Positions 26,016 to 35,641 are shown, counted from the stretch's first letter. The stretch is DNA of 64,000 nt from JAWSVE01 sp050633885 (GCA_050633885.1 JBOEHK010000002.1:496001-560000); one strand, 5' to 3'. The notes: generated by a model not told the origin, from the sequence alone. Numbers and translations are program-made.

Positions 26016-28682
26016 TTAATTGACGGTCAGTTGATTCAGTACGTATTGCAAAATACCTCCGCTCCTAAAATAGTGCATTTCATCATCTGTATCGATACGG
26101 CTTACCAGTTTTCCTGTCTCTAGCGTGCCGTCGGCCCTTTGTATGTGCATTGTCATGATGGCGTTAGGTTCTTTTTGTTGTATGCCTTCAATGTTGATTA
26201 TTTCGTTTCCGGTTAGATTAAAAAACTGTCTGTTTTTGCCGTCGGGAAATTGTAGTGGCAAAACGCCCATGCCAATTAAGTTTGATCGATGAATTCGCTC
26301 GTAACTCTCGGCGATAACTGCTCTTACTCCTAAAAGGCGAGTGCCTTTGGCAGCCCAGTCGCGACTGGATCCGGTGCCATATTCTTTTCCGGCAAAGATG
26401 ACGAGCGCTGTTCCGGATTGCTGATAAGCCATTGCCGCATCATAAATTGAGAGTTGTTCATCGGTGGGAATATGGTGTGTGTAGCCACCTTCAACATCTT
26501 TACACATTTCGTTTTTAATTCTGATGTTGGCAAAAGTGCCTCGCATCATGACTTCATGGTTACCCCGTCGTGAGCCATAAGAGTTAAAATCTTTTTTTGC
26601 TACACCATTAGCGGATAAGTATTGCCCAGCTGGGCTATTTGGTGCGATTGATCCTGCTGGTGAGATATGGTCAGTTGTGATGGAGTCGCCGAGTATTGCT
26701 AGTATTCTTGCATTGTTGATATCTAGTGTTTGATTTGTATTGTCATTCCTGAAAAAGGGAGGGTTGCGAATATAGGTTGATTTTTCATTCCATGGATAGG
26801 TGTTACTTTTTTCGGTTTGGATTTTTTTCCACGCGTCATCACCAGAAAAAACATCAGCATATTCTTTGCTAAACATTTCTGCGTTGACTAATGAGACGGC
26901 ATCGCCGATTTCTTTTGCGCTTGGCCAAATGTCTTTAAGATATATTTTTTCTCCTGCTGTTGTTTGGCCTACAGGATCTGTTTCAAAATTTATTTTTGTT
27001 GTGCCGGCTAATGCAAATGCAACGACTAACGGAGGAGAGGCTAACCAATTGGCCTTTACATTTTGATGAATGCGTCCTTCAAAGTTTCTATTGCCTGACA
27101 GCACCGAACAAACGGTTAAGTTGCCATGTGTAATGGCTGCATCAATGTCTTCGGGTAGTGGCCCTGAATTGCCAATGCAGGTAGTGCAACCGTATCCCAC
27201 AAGATTGAAACCGAGTTGATTGAGATATGTCTGAAATCCACTTTTTGACAAATAATCGGTAACCACTTTGGATCCGGGAGCTAGTGAGGTTTTAACCCAC
27301 GGTTGTCGAGAAAGTCCTTTTTCGACCGCTTTTTTGGCGACTAATCCCGCTGCCATCATGACGGCGGGGTTTGATGTATTCGTGCAAGAGGTAATGGCCG
27401 CAATAACGATATCGCCATCGGATAATTCATAATTGGTATGGCTAACAGGAACTGATGATCCGGTTTTGTGTCCGTTAAGTTCAATAATGTCATTGATGGT
27501 TCTTTTTATGTCTGTCAAAGCAACACGATCTTGAGGGCGTTTTGGTCCAGCTAGGCTGGGAACTACTTTGCTCATATCTAACACAAGTTCGCTGGAGTAA
27601 TGCGTCTCTACTGTTTCGTCTCGCCATAGGCCTTGAGTTTTTGCATAGGTCTCAACCAGTTTTACCGTATCGCTATCACGCCCAGTAAGTTGTAAGTAGC
27701 GAATAGTTTCTTGATCGACAGGGAAAAACCCGCAAGTAGCGCCGTATTCAGGAGCCATGTTTGCAATAGTTGCTCGGTCGGAAAGGGGTAGATGATCAAG
27801 GCCATCACCAAAAAATTCTACAAACTTTCCAACGACGCCATGTTTCCTGAGCATCTCAACAATGGTCAATACTAAATCCGTTGCTGTGACGCCTCCGCGT
27901 AGTTGGCCTTTTAATTGGAAGCCGACGACTTCAGGTATTAGCATTGATACGGGTTGGCCAAGCATGGCAGCTTCCGCTTCAATTCCGCCAACGCCCCATC
28001 CCAAAACGCTTAGCGCATTGATCATGGTAGTGTGGCTGTCAGTGCCAACGAGTGTGTCTGGGTAGACTAGCGTGTCGTTGTCATTTTCTTTTTGCCAAAC
28101 AACTTTAGCGAGGTATTCCAGATTAACTTGGTGACAAATTCCTGTTCCTGGCGGCACTACACGAAAATTATCAAAAGCCGATTGCCCCCAGTGAAGAAAT
28201 TCATAGCGCTCATTATTTCGTTCCATTTCTAATGATACGTTTTGCTCGAATGCTTCTGGCGTCGCAAATTTATCGACCATAACAGAGTGATCTATTACCA
28301 GATCAACAGGGCTTAGTGGATTAATGAGAGATGGATCATTGCCGTCGTGTGCTATTGCATCTCGCATGGCTGCTAAGTCAACGACAGCAGGTACACCTGT
28401 AAAATCTTGCATTAAAACGCGTGCAGGCCTGAAGGCTATTTCTGTATCGGGTTGTTGTTGGCCAGAGTGAATAAGCGCCAGAATATCCTCTTTTGTCACG
28501 CTACTGTTGTCTTCGGCGCGAAGTAGGTTTTCCAATAGAATTTTCATGGAATAGGGGAGGTTGTGAATTTGGGGATATTTTTTTGCGACAGATGGAAGGC
28601 TAAAGTATTGGTACGTTTTATTGTCTACTGAAATCTTTTGGAATGAATCAAATGAATTTTTGCTGTGTGTAGCCATAGTCAT
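26016..28682 (-). CDS. acnA: Aconitate hydratase A
   Basis: 888 residues, the AcnA/IRP type. Cluster ligands are in AITSCTNTSNP and GYGCTTCIGNSGPL; VGTDSHTTMINALSVLGWGVGGIEAE is conserved; the swivel domain has GKEYGTGSSRDWAAKGTRLL. Converts citrate to isocitrate; AcnA is the stress- and stationary-phase form in enterics and its apo-form can bind mRNA. Two starts are possible (ATG 28682 and ATG 28676); GAGGGG precedes both. A partial TGATAAT stretch lies upstream but is not a full Fur box. Confidence 0.97.
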   Translation of the reverse strand: MTMATHSKNSFDSFQKISVDNKTYQYFSLPSVAKKYPQIHNLPYSMKILLENLLRAEDNSSVTKEDILALIHSGQQQPDTEIAFRPARVLMQDFTGVPAVVDLAAMRDAIAHDGNDPSLINPLSPVDLVIDHSVMVDKFATPEAFEQNVSLEMERNNERYEFLHWGQSAFDNFRVVPPGTGICHQVNLEYLAKVVWQKENDNDTLVYPDTLVGTDSHTTMINALSVLGWGVGGIEAEAAMLGQPVSMLIPEVVGFQLKGQLRGGVTATDLVLTIVEMLRKHGVVGKFVEFFGDGLDHLPLSDRATIANMAPEYGATCGFFPVDQETIRYLQLTGRDSDTVKLVETYAKTQGLWRDETVETHYSSELVLDMSKVVPSLAGPKRPQDRVALTDIKRTINDIIELNGHKTGSSVPVSHTNYELSDGDIVIAAITSCTNTSNPAVMMAAGLVAKKAVEKGLSRQPWVKTSLAPGSKVVTDYLSKSGFQTYLNQLGFNLVGYGCTTCIGNSGPLPEDIDAAITHGNLTVCSVLSGNRNFEGRIHQNVKANWLASPPLVVAFALAGTTKINFETDPVGQTTAGEKIYLKDIWPSAKEIGDAVSLVNAEMFSKEYADVFSGDDAWKKIQTEKSNTYPWNEKSTYIRNPPFFRNDNTNQTLDINNARILAILGDSITTDHISPAGSIAPNSPAGQYLSANGVAKKDFNSYGSRRGNHEVMMRGTFANIRIKNEMCKDVEGGYTHHIPTDEQLSIYDAAMAYQQSGTALVIFAGKEYGTGSSRDWAAKGTRLLGVRAVIAESYERIHRSNLIGMGVLPLQFPDGKNRQFFNLTGNEIINIEGIQQKEPNAIMTMHIQRADGTLETGKLVSRIDTDDEMHYFRSGGILQYVLNQLTVN

Positions 28683-28927
28683 CTACCCCTCAATGATAAT
28701 CAGTGTGTCATCATTAGTGTTGTGGTGTAAGTGTCGCTCGACACTAAATGCCCCTAATTATGGACTGATTTATTTAATAAAACACTACTAAACATGTCAC
28801 TATGAGAATGAATGACAAGTCTTAAGATGTTGCTGTTATGTCAGGATTAGCAGTTTATACTTGGCCGTCTTATTGGCACCATCAATGTCATTTACTGTTT
28901 GTTGATAAAAGCTTCTGGAAAAGCCCA

Positions 28928-29296
28928 ATGAAAAAACTGTCAGGTAATGTCGAAGAAAATTACTCACAATTTATCGAGGTTGCGATCGACTGTGGTTGTA
29001 TTTGGGGTTTGGAAGGAGAGGGTGGATGGGCTCTGTGCCCATCTGAGAAATATCCAGATACGGATGTGATGCCATTTTGGTCAGATCCTGAGTTTGCTGA
29101 AGTGCATTGTCAGGAGGAGTGGGCAGAATACAAAGTCATTCCCGTTTCAATTGAGGAGTTTTTGGATGAGTGGTTACCTGGAATGCACGACGATGTGTAT
29201 TTGGTCGGCATTAATTGGGATGACAATATGGAAGGTATTGAAGTTGAGCCGCTCGACCTTTTGAAAGAATTTGAAGATGGATTATCTGCAGACTAG
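28928..29296 (+). CDS. DUF2750 family protein
   Basis: 122 residues from an ATG with GGAA upstream; an in-frame start at 28838 exists but would add an unconserved leader. The sequence is acidic and Trp-rich: YSQFIEVAIDCGCIWGLEGE, WALCPSEKYPDTDVMPFWSD, EEFLDEWLPGMHDDVYLVGI and a WDDNMEGIEVEP end. This is the pattern of DUF2750, small cytoplasmic proteins of unknown function common in gammaproteobacteria. Its 3' end overlaps the convergent thioredoxin-like gene by 4 bp. Confidence 0.75.
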   Translation: MKKLSGNVEENYSQFIEVAIDCGCIWGLEGEGGWALCPSEKYPDTDVMPFWSDPEFAEVHCQEEWAEYKVIPVSIEEFLDEWLPGMHDDVYLVGINWDDNMEGIEVEPLDLLKEFEDGLSAD

Positions 29297-29850
29297 GGAG
29301 TTGTTGAGAGAAGCTTATGAATGGCTGCGTAAACATCGCTCGGCTTTTCTCCTTTGTTTCTTTTGTAAATAATTTTTTTGTTCTCATCAATCACGAACAA
29401 GCCAGGTGTTCCGTTGACCTTATAGCGTTTGGCCACCTTGTCAGCATTGAGCATTAGCGCGAAGTTGTACTGGTTTTCCTTTAAGAACCCTACTGGATCG
29501 CCATCTTCCCAGATATTCAGCGCGTAAAACTTAAGTGTTGGGTCATTGATCTCGGTTCGCAACCTTTCTAACTCGGGCATTAGTGCTTTGCAGTAAGGGC
29601 ACCAAGTTGCCCAGAATAAAATCACGGACTTGCTATTTGGGGTATCACGATAGAAAGATGTGCTTTCATTTTGGCTATTCGATAAAATCCAGTCAGGTGC
29701 TGTATCGCCTACCTTTATAGGTTTTCCTGCAAAACTTACCTCACTTGCCATCAGGCCAGCAGCTAGAAATATAACGGCTAATATTCTATGACTTAGGTTT
29801 AATGCAGAACCTTGGCAATATGCCGTGCTGAGTTTTAATCGATTTGACAT
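29293..29850 (-). CDS. TlpA/ResA-like periplasmic thiol-disulfide oxidoreductase
   Basis: 185 residues: signal sequence (ILAVIFLAAGLMASEVSFA) followed by a thioredoxin fold with the active site WATWCPYCKALMPEL (CxxC = CPYC), the cis-Pro loop NGTPGLFVID and a typical LNIWEDGDPVGFLKEN insert. Members keep periplasmic cysteines reduced, for example during cytochrome c maturation or copper-site assembly. The frame extends upstream to 29937, but that would bury the signal peptide, so the ATG at 29850 is preferred. No cytochrome biogenesis genes are adjacent. Confidence 0.85.
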   Translation of the reverse strand: MSNRLKLSTAYCQGSALNLSHRILAVIFLAAGLMASEVSFAGKPIKVGDTAPDWILSNSQNESTSFYRDTPNSKSVILFWATWCPYCKALMPELERLRTEINDPTLKFYALNIWEDGDPVGFLKENQYNFALMLNADKVAKRYKVNGTPGLFVIDENKKIIYKRNKGEKPSDVYAAIHKLLSTTP

Positions 29851-29990
29851 AGATTTCTTTTGCCGTAGAGATAAGGAATATGAGTTGACGGTATGGATCA
29901 AGTTGTCTCTTTGCTGTTGGCCTTTTGAGGTCATCAAGTCTAGGTTCCCTCTAAGATCAATATTCTATCGGATTGTTCCCTGCACACTCT

Positions 29991-30016
29991 ACTCATTTGA
30001 AAAACTCATTTGAAAA
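29991..30016. repeat. Perfect 13-bp tandem duplication
   Basis: ACTCATTTGAAAA occurs twice, directly abutting, between the thioredoxin-like gene and the next small gene. A slippage product. Confidence 0.8.
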
Positions 30017-30074
30017 AATTGCGTGTTAACGAATCTGACTCATTTTGAGATGATGGTTTTTAAGGCTAAGATGC

Positions 30075-30392
30075 TTAAAGCTCATCGATATCACATTTCA
30101 CTTCAGGGGGTTCATAAAGGGCATCTTGAAGAATATCTAATATATTGTCGTTGGTGAAAGCCTCTAGCTCTTTAAGAGAGGGTTTTGTGGGGGTGATTGC
30201 AGGAGCCTCAGACGTTAAGTATTGGTGACTAACGACTAGAAACGCGGGCTGACTGACTTCATCAAGTTCAAGAATTCGATAGTCGAAATCAACAGAAAGC
30301 CTTGTAAGTTGAGGGTATTGCTCTGAATCTGTGCTGAGGAATTTAACCTCTGTCCCAGTCACGATGTCGCCATCTAGGGATATAACTGCCAT
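30075..30392 (-). CDS. Hypothetical protein of about 105 residues
   Basis: A small acidic protein with no signal or membrane helix: an AVISLDGDIVTGTEVKFLST beta beginning, YRILELDEVSQPAFLVVSHQ, then a Pro/Thr linker and an acidic end (PPEVKCDIDEL). In-frame starts are GTG 30401 and ATG 30392; neither has a strong ribosome site. I do not recognise it. Codon use and length suggest a true but lineage-restricted gene. Confidence 0.5.
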   Translation of the reverse strand: MAVISLDGDIVTGTEVKFLSTDSEQYPQLTRLSVDFDYRILELDEVSQPAFLVVSHQYLTSEAPAITPTKPSLKELEAFTNDNILDILQDALYEPPEVKCDIDEL

Positions 30393-30401
30393 ACTTGCCA
30401 C

Positions 30402-30790
30402 TTTTTATAATTCTTATTGTCTTTCTTTAGTTTTATGAGGGTCATAGACAGAGCCATTGACAGCATCGCTATCGCTGATTTGGTGTCGCCTCGAGTGTTA
30501 ATTTAAAGCTATCTAAAGGCAAACCCTGCCAAAAAAGAGGGGATAGTTTGCGGTACCCAAAATAATTGTGCAAGGCGTCTTAATCATTAAGAAAAAACAG
30601 CGCCTTCATGAGTATATTGGAAACAAAACAGTGCAAGTTTTCTGTTACCGAGATGATCTCCTTGGTTAAATTTAATCCGAATTGTTTAAAACATCTTATT
30701 TTTTATTCGGCAGGGCGCTAAAAATTCAGTAGGCGAATATTGAGATACTGTTATATTTTTTTAGTTTTCAAAAATGATTAAGGTTGTAAT
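30402..30790. other. 389-nt intergenic region before the outer-membrane protein
   Basis: No gene is visible. There is a GGCA-AACCC-TGCC hairpin around 30519-30531 inside a possible outer stem CTATC/GATAG (30510-30546). It recalls half of a c-di-GMP-I riboswitch (GGCAAACC) but the GGACGCAAAG half is missing. AAGG at 30780-30783 is the ribosome site of the next gene. Confidence 0.4.
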
Positions 30791-31708
30791 ATGCTGCTAG
30801 CCGCCACTGTTATTTTTAGTCTTCAGCCTTATGGTGGATTGACTGATGGGAAGTTGGATTGGAATATTGCATCAGATTTAGATACTAGTGTTACTCCAAA
30901 CGTGGTTTCTGAGTTGGAATTTTCAGCAGAAGCGTATCATCTGGGTTTAAAAGCAAAGTTAGAGTCTGATGTGTATTGGGGGGATTCCCAATTGTTATTA
31001 GAGGTGGATTCAAATTATGGCGCGGTCATCGGTGGAGAGTCGATAGATTCAGATTATTTTGGCGATAATCGCACAGGACTTTATTCTCGCTCAGAAGCGG
31101 AATTGGAAGGCGATAGCCTTAATTTCTTAGAGGGCGGTATTGGTTTTCAAACCAAAATTTTTTCTGTGATGACCTTTTCAATAGCTTATGGCGGATATCG
31201 CTCTGAACAAAATTTGAATTTTCAAAAAGGGTCTCAGGTTTATGCAGATCCGCTCGTTTTCTTTCCGTTCACACTCGAAGATCTTACCGATAATTTACAG
31301 CAAAATTTAGATTCAGATTATATGACAGAATGGACGGGACAATGGTTATCCATCAAAACAGTGCTGACCATGGGTAGCTGGGAGTTTTTTATCCAGTCAA
31401 AGATGACTGATGGAAACTATTACGGAGAAGGTCGGTGGAATTTGAGGGCTACCGGCGTAGATGCTTTTCAACAGCCTAAAAGTTTTACTCATGAAGCTAA
31501 AAGTGACGGTGAAGAATGGAGTATTGGTCTCTCGTATCAGCTAACGAAGTCGCTTTCATTCTCTGTTAATTATGTTGAAAGTGAGCAAACAACAGATGCT
31601 GGTTTAAGCGTGACGTACTTTTCGAATGGCACTTTTAATCGCTCTGTATTTAATGGCGCTTCTTGGGAGTCCTCAAGAAAAACCATCGGGATTGAATACA
31701 AATTTTAA
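30791..31708 (+). CDS. Outer-membrane beta-barrel protein (omptin-like/porin type)
   Basis: 305 residues dominated by alternating polar/hydrophobic strands and ending in TIGIEYKF, the terminal-Phe signature recognised by the BAM complex. The beginning (LDWNIASDLDTSVTPNVVSELEF) resembles omptin-like barrels that share a PNVLSEL motif; catalytic omptin Asp/His residues are not evident. The N-terminal hydrophobic piece (MLLAATVIFSLQPYGG) is short and has no positive charge, so the signal peptide is atypical. Ribosome site AAGG 7 nt before ATG. Convergent with pyk; a bidirectional hairpin separates them. Confidence 0.6.
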   Translation: MLLAATVIFSLQPYGGLTDGKLDWNIASDLDTSVTPNVVSELEFSAEAYHLGLKAKLESDVYWGDSQLLLEVDSNYGAVIGGESIDSDYFGDNRTGLYSRSEAELEGDSLNFLEGGIGFQTKIFSVMTFSIAYGGYRSEQNLNFQKGSQVYADPLVFFPFTLEDLTDNLQQNLDSDYMTEWTGQWLSIKTVLTMGSWEFFIQSKMTDGNYYGEGRWNLRATGVDAFQQPKSFTHEAKSDGEEWSIGLSYQLTKSLSFSVNYVESEQTTDAGLSVTYFSNGTFNRSVFNGASWESSRKTIGIEYKF

Positions 31709-31711
31709 TTC

Positions 31712-31744
31712 AATCCCTGCTTCACCAATCTAACAACAGGGATT
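31712..31744. terminator. Bidirectional hairpin between the barrel gene and pyk
   Basis: AATCCCTG and CAGGGATT form an 8-bp perfect stem around a 17-nt loop, midway between two convergent genes. Confidence 0.55.
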
Positions 31745-31762
31745 ATCGTGCCGTATAAGTTT

Positions 31763-33184
31763 CTAATTTGTCGCGGCAATCGATGAGTCGTGAAGTTGTC
31801 GTAATTGGATGGCATCTACACCGGTTCCACTAATAATATCTGAAACAACGACAACTTTATCGTTTTCAGAATAGCCTTCTCGTTCTCGTAAAATATGAAA
31901 CGCGTTGTTTAGCGTTTTTTCTGGAAGCTTTGAAAATTCAATTCGATAAGAGCGAACATTACGATTTATTGCCATTTGTCGTCGAGTTCGACTGTCGTTG
32001 GTAAAGGCTATTATTGGCGCATTAGGATGGCAATTGGTGAGATAGTTTGCCATTAAGCCTCTTCTTGTAATGACAACGATGCCTATAGCATCTAAAGAGT
32101 CAGCAAGTTCTACTGCCGCTGCAGCGATGTGTTGTTTGTCGGTATCACGCTCTAAATTTTTTTCAAAACATAAACCTTGGTTTTTTTCTGAAGTACGCGC
32201 AATTTTATCGAGATATTCAACGCATTTAACAGGATATTTTCCAACAGAGGTCTCACCAGAAAGCATAATGGCATCGGCACCCTCATAAACAGCGTTGGCC
32301 ACATCGGTAACTTCAGCGCGCGTAGGAATTGGGTTTTCTATCATCGATTCTAAAAGATGAGTGGCGACGATAACGCGTTTTCCTAATTCATTACAGCGTT
32401 TGACAATATGTCTTTGAATGTTGGGTAGGTCTTGAATTAACACTTCAACCCCTAAATCACCACGAGCGACCATAATTCCATCTGCTTCGCGAATAATATC
32501 TTCAATATTTCGAACGCCCTCTTGGTCTTCAATTTTAGCGATGATTTTTATTTTATTCGCTTTTGCACCTAAGAATTCTCTGAGCTCTCGAATGTCGGAT
32601 GCTTCGCGTACAAATGATAGCGCAATAAAATCAACTTCTTGTTCGATGGCAAACGTTAAATCTTCACGATCTTTGTCGGTAATGGCTGGCAAGTTAACAC
32701 GGATGCCAGGAAGATTGACATGGCGTTTGCTTTTTAAAATTCCACCATCGATTACTCTGCATCGCATTATGCGTTCTTCTTTGCTGAGCACTTCTAAGTT
32801 GATAAGACCATTGTCGACGGTAATTCTATCTCCGACACCTACGTCGTTGATGAGGTCGTCATAATTAATAGGGATTGATGTTTCTTCAACATTTTCAACA
32901 CCACGTGCAACAATCGATATTTCATCGCCTGCTTTCAAGTTTAAGTCATTGCTTAAATTACCCGTTCTAATTTCTGGGCCTTGTGTGTCTAATAAAATAG
33001 GGACCGGATTGGAAACTTTTTTGTTGAGTGTGCGAATAGCTTTAATTGCTCTAAGATGGGATTCGTGATCGCCATGAGACATGTTAAGTCGAACAACATT
33101 AAGTCCAGCATTATGTAACTCTTCTAATTTATCGAAGCTTTCTGTTGCTGGGCCGATAGTGCAAATGATTTTTGTTTTTCGCAT
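31763..33184 (-). CDS. pyk: Pyruvate kinase
   Basis: 473 residues, beginning RKTKIICTIGPATES as in all pyruvate kinases. The active-site signature IIAKIEDQEGVRN, the LDTQGPEIRTG loop, the GDLGVEV segment and IMLSGETSVGKYP are intact. Transfers phosphate from PEP to ADP at the end of glycolysis. The short B-domain and ITRRGLMANYLTNCHPNAPI C-domain fit the usual bacterial enzyme; I cannot separate PykF from PykA types by eye. Weak ribosome site. Confidence 0.96.
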   Translation of the reverse strand: MRKTKIICTIGPATESFDKLEELHNAGLNVVRLNMSHGDHESHLRAIKAIRTLNKKVSNPVPILLDTQGPEIRTGNLSNDLNLKAGDEISIVARGVENVEETSIPINYDDLINDVGVGDRITVDNGLINLEVLSKEERIMRCRVIDGGILKSKRHVNLPGIRVNLPAITDKDREDLTFAIEQEVDFIALSFVREASDIRELREFLGAKANKIKIIAKIEDQEGVRNIEDIIREADGIMVARGDLGVEVLIQDLPNIQRHIVKRCNELGKRVIVATHLLESMIENPIPTRAEVTDVANAVYEGADAIMLSGETSVGKYPVKCVEYLDKIARTSEKNQGLCFEKNLERDTDKQHIAAAAVELADSLDAIGIVVITRRGLMANYLTNCHPNAPIIAFTNDSRTRRQMAINRNVRSYRIEFSKLPEKTLNNAFHILREREGYSENDKVVVVSDIISGTGVDAIQLRQLHDSSIAATN

Positions 33185-33364
33185 TGATGATTACCAAGGA
33201 TGTTGAAATAAAATTCTAAAACAAGGGTGTGAATCTTAGACAATATAATTAAGTATGGAGAAAGTAAACTGCTTAGCTCATTTCTTTTAATTAAAATGGA
33301 ATTGATTTTAATTGTTATTGATCTTATTTGTATTGGAGTAGGATGTATCTATATTGGCGGGCCA

Positions 33365-33432
33365 CTTAATTGGCGGAGTAATTTAATTGGTAGAGCAACT
33401 TAATTGTTAGAATAGCATAATTATTAGAGTGG
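33365..33432. repeat. Four degenerate 17-bp tandem repeats
   Basis: Units begin at 33365, 33382, 33399 and 33416: CTTAATTGGCGGAGTAA, TTTAATTGGTAGAGCAA, CTTAATTGTTAGAATAG, CATAATTATTAGAGTGG. They share a (C/T)TTAATTG..AGA core and end 12 nt before the HMG-CoA lyase stop. Confidence 0.75.
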
Positions 33433-33444
33433 ATTAGGTGCTAT

Positions 33445-34374
33445 CTATTCAGTGCTATGTATTTTTGCGAGTAGTGCGCTTCCTGATTTAACCGAGTAGG
33501 TTTTGTTCAGAGAATCACAAATGGACTTCCCAGCAGTCACTAACTTCTCCAAATTAATCCCATGCTCTATCCCTAAACCATCCAGTAAATAAATGACATC
33601 TTCAGTCGCGACATTTCCACTAGCACCCTTTGCATAAGGACAGCCACCTAATCCAGCGATTGAGCTATCAAAAATAGAAATCCCCATTTCCAAGCCAGCT
33701 GACACATTAGCGATGGCTTGACCGTAAGTGTCATGGAGATGTAATGCTAATTGATGCGTTGAAATGGATTGAGTGACGACGCTAATCAGTTTATGAATAT
33801 CATTGATGGTTGCGACTCCAATCGTATCTCCAAGAGAAATTTCATAGCAGCCCATCTCAATGAGTTTCTCGCTGAGTGATTGAACGGTACGGAAATCAAC
33901 TTTTCCTTCATAGGGGCATCCCACAACGCAAGAAATGTAGCCGCGCACTTTAAGGTCATGTTCAAGCGCTATTTGAGTGGCATCGTGGAAGCGATGCAAG
34001 CTTTCATTGATTGAGCAGTTGATGTTTTTTTTCGAGAAACTCTCAGTAGCTGATGCGAAAACTGCAATTTCCTTAACGCCTGAGGCAATGGCTCTTTCCA
34101 CGCCTTTTATGTTCGGGGTCAGAGCGGTAAAGTGGATGGCGCTATTGGCATGGTATTTTTTGCTGATTGCAGATAATAGTTCGTCACTGCCAGCCATTTG
34201 TGGAACCCAGTTAGAATTTACAAAACTACCTGCTTCTATATTGTTAACCCCTGCCGAAATAAGATTATCGATGAGTAATAATTTTGTCTGTACATCTATT
34301 GTATTTTTTTCATTCTGCAAGCCGTCTCTTGGGCCGACTTCGACAATTTTTACTGATCGAGGATATTTTTTCAT
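33445..34374 (-). CDS. mvaB: Hydroxymethylglutaryl-CoA lyase
   Basis: 309 residues with a TIM-barrel HMG-CoA lyase pattern: VEVGPRDGLQNE at the N-terminus, LHLHDTYGQA metal-binding HxH, and the family signature GLGGCPYAKGASGNVATEDV with its catalytic cysteine. Splits HMG-CoA to acetyl-CoA and acetoacetate at the end of leucine catabolism. The other leucine-degradation (liu) genes are not next to it, which is unusual for marine gammaproteobacteria, where they usually cluster. Follows the YtjB-like gene by 31 nt on the same strand. Confidence 0.95.
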   Translation of the reverse strand: MKKYPRSVKIVEVGPRDGLQNEKNTIDVQTKLLLIDNLISAGVNNIEAGSFVNSNWVPQMAGSDELLSAISKKYHANSAIHFTALTPNIKGVERAIASGVKEIAVFASATESFSKKNINCSINESLHRFHDATQIALEHDLKVRGYISCVVGCPYEGKVDFRTVQSLSEKLIEMGCYEISLGDTIGVATINDIHKLISVVTQSISTHQLALHLHDTYGQAIANVSAGLEMGISIFDSSIAGLGGCPYAKGASGNVATEDVIYLLDGLGIEHGINLEKLVTAGKSICDSLNKTYSVKSGSALLAKIHSTE

Positions 34375-34405
34375 AGCGTCAGTTTCAGGATGAATAAACC
34401 ATTTG

Positions 34406-35641
34406 TTAGTAATTTTGAAGTTGGGCTAGTTGCTTTTCGAGTAAGGATGAATAGGGTTCTTTTATTTGTTGGATAATCGCTGTACTGCTACTCGGTGTGT
34501 CTTCTAACGAAAATTCAACTCGTGTGGCGAGGCAGGGCGAGTGTGTGTCAGCTAATAATTCGTTTTCTATTAAAATATCACTGTCATCTGACTCATTTAA
34601 AATGTCTGATTCCGTATCTTGTTTAAAAAGATTAAAGGCTAAATGTTTGAGAGTGGATGTATCAGGATCGCGTTTGACGATCAAGCAACTTAGTGCCAAA
34701 TGAATACCTTCTTGTTGTTTGTTGAGTGTTGTGACGAGGTGTGCACTACAAATGGCATTAAATGCCGCTTCTGTGAGTGTATTATTTCGAAAAGTGATTC
34801 GCGCATTATCAGCGTTAATGAGCGTTAGTTCGCCAGAATATAATGCCATTAGATCTCTTAGCTGGATTTCAATGCGCTGAATAATGGACCGAAAAGATCT
34901 GTGGTTAAGCTGTCCATATAAAGTGCGTAAATTTTGAAACTGAATAATAAGTTCGATGCGTGGATTTTTTTTATCAAGCTCAATGTGTGTTGGTGTTTCT
35001 TCAGGAAGTGATTCCTCTTCTGTCTGTGGAAGTTGAGTGACAATGGGTAGGGTATTGATAGAAGGCTTTGTAGATGACTCGCTGTTCCGTGATGATAGCT
35101 GCCCGCTAACGAGAAATTTTTGTAGGACAAGGTTGATAGCTATAAGCCCAATCGCAAGAATAGAAAATATCCCGTAGAGTGTTTTGTGTGAATTAGCCGA
35201 GCTGAAATCAATACTAACTGTTACATAACCGGTAATGCTGTCATGAACATTGATTGGTGCTGTGAAGTTAGTTTGTCTTGAGATAGTTTGGCGACGATTT
35301 TTTTGAGCGCTGCTAGTCGCTTGTACTAATAAATTATTTTCAACATCGTGAATAGTAGCGTTAGTGACGGATGGATTTTCAACAATTTCTTGTAAGATTA
35401 CTTGTAGGCTGACTAGATCTAAATTTAACGTGGACTGTATTGCTCTTCTGGCTGCAACATTGGCTAATGCTTGTCCGTACTGTTGATCTTTTTGATCAAT
35501 TTTCTTGTTCAGCATTGAGGACGTCGTCAGTGCTGCAATAGTACAAAAAAGTACAACAAGAATAGCGCTGGCCCATAGTGTATTTGAAAACAATGGATGC
35601 AGTGAGTGAAGATTGGTGGAGTTTGTATTATTAGAAATCAT
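34406..35641 (-). CDS. YtjB/AhpA (SMP_2)-like membrane protein with a cyclase-like C-terminal domain
   Basis: 411 residues. Two membrane helices (about 22-42 and 160-178) flank a periplasmic sensor-like domain (DVENNLLVQATSS, DSITGYVTVSIDFS), as in E. coli YtjB (Smp), whose gene also lies next to serB. The C-terminal half (about 240-400) includes ELTLINADNARITFR and AICSAHLVTTLNK, which recall the degenerate core of class III nucleotide cyclases (GDGVLAVF...A). Catalytic metal residues are not conserved, so enzyme activity is unlikely. Function unknown; divergent from serB across a 537-nt gap. Confidence 0.7.
   Translation of the reverse strand: MISNNTNSTNLHSLHPLFSNTLWASAILVVLFCTIAALTTSSMLNKKIDQKDQQYGQALANVAARRAIQSTLNLDLVSLQVILQEIVENPSVTNATIHDVENNLLVQATSSAQKNRRQTISRQTNFTAPINVHDSITGYVTVSIDFSSANSHKTLYGIFSILAIGLIAINLVLQKFLVSGQLSSRNSESSTKPSINTLPIVTQLPQTEEESLPEETPTHIELDKKNPRIELIIQFQNLRTLYGQLNHRSFRSIIQRIEIQLRDLMALYSGELTLINADNARITFRNNTLTEAAFNAICSAHLVTTLNKQQEGIHLALSCLIVKRDPDTSTLKHLAFNLFKQDTESDILNESDDSDILIENELLADTHSPCLATRVEFSLEDTPSSSTAIIQQIKEPYSSLLEKQLAQLQNY

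Noticed and set aside
28690..28704. AATGATAATCA near acnA as a Fur site
   Set aside because: Only one half of the operator is recognisable; no inverted partner at the right distance.
30505..30560. GGCAAACCCTGCC hairpin resembling the 5' half of a c-di-GMP-I (GEMM) riboswitch
   Set aside because: The second conserved half (GGACGCAAAGCC) and the GNRA tetraloop pairing are missing, so a functional aptamer cannot be supported. A covariance-model search would decide.
33365..33432. 17-bp repeats as a CRISPR array
   Set aside because: Units abut directly with no spacers and diverge strongly; no cas genes in the window.
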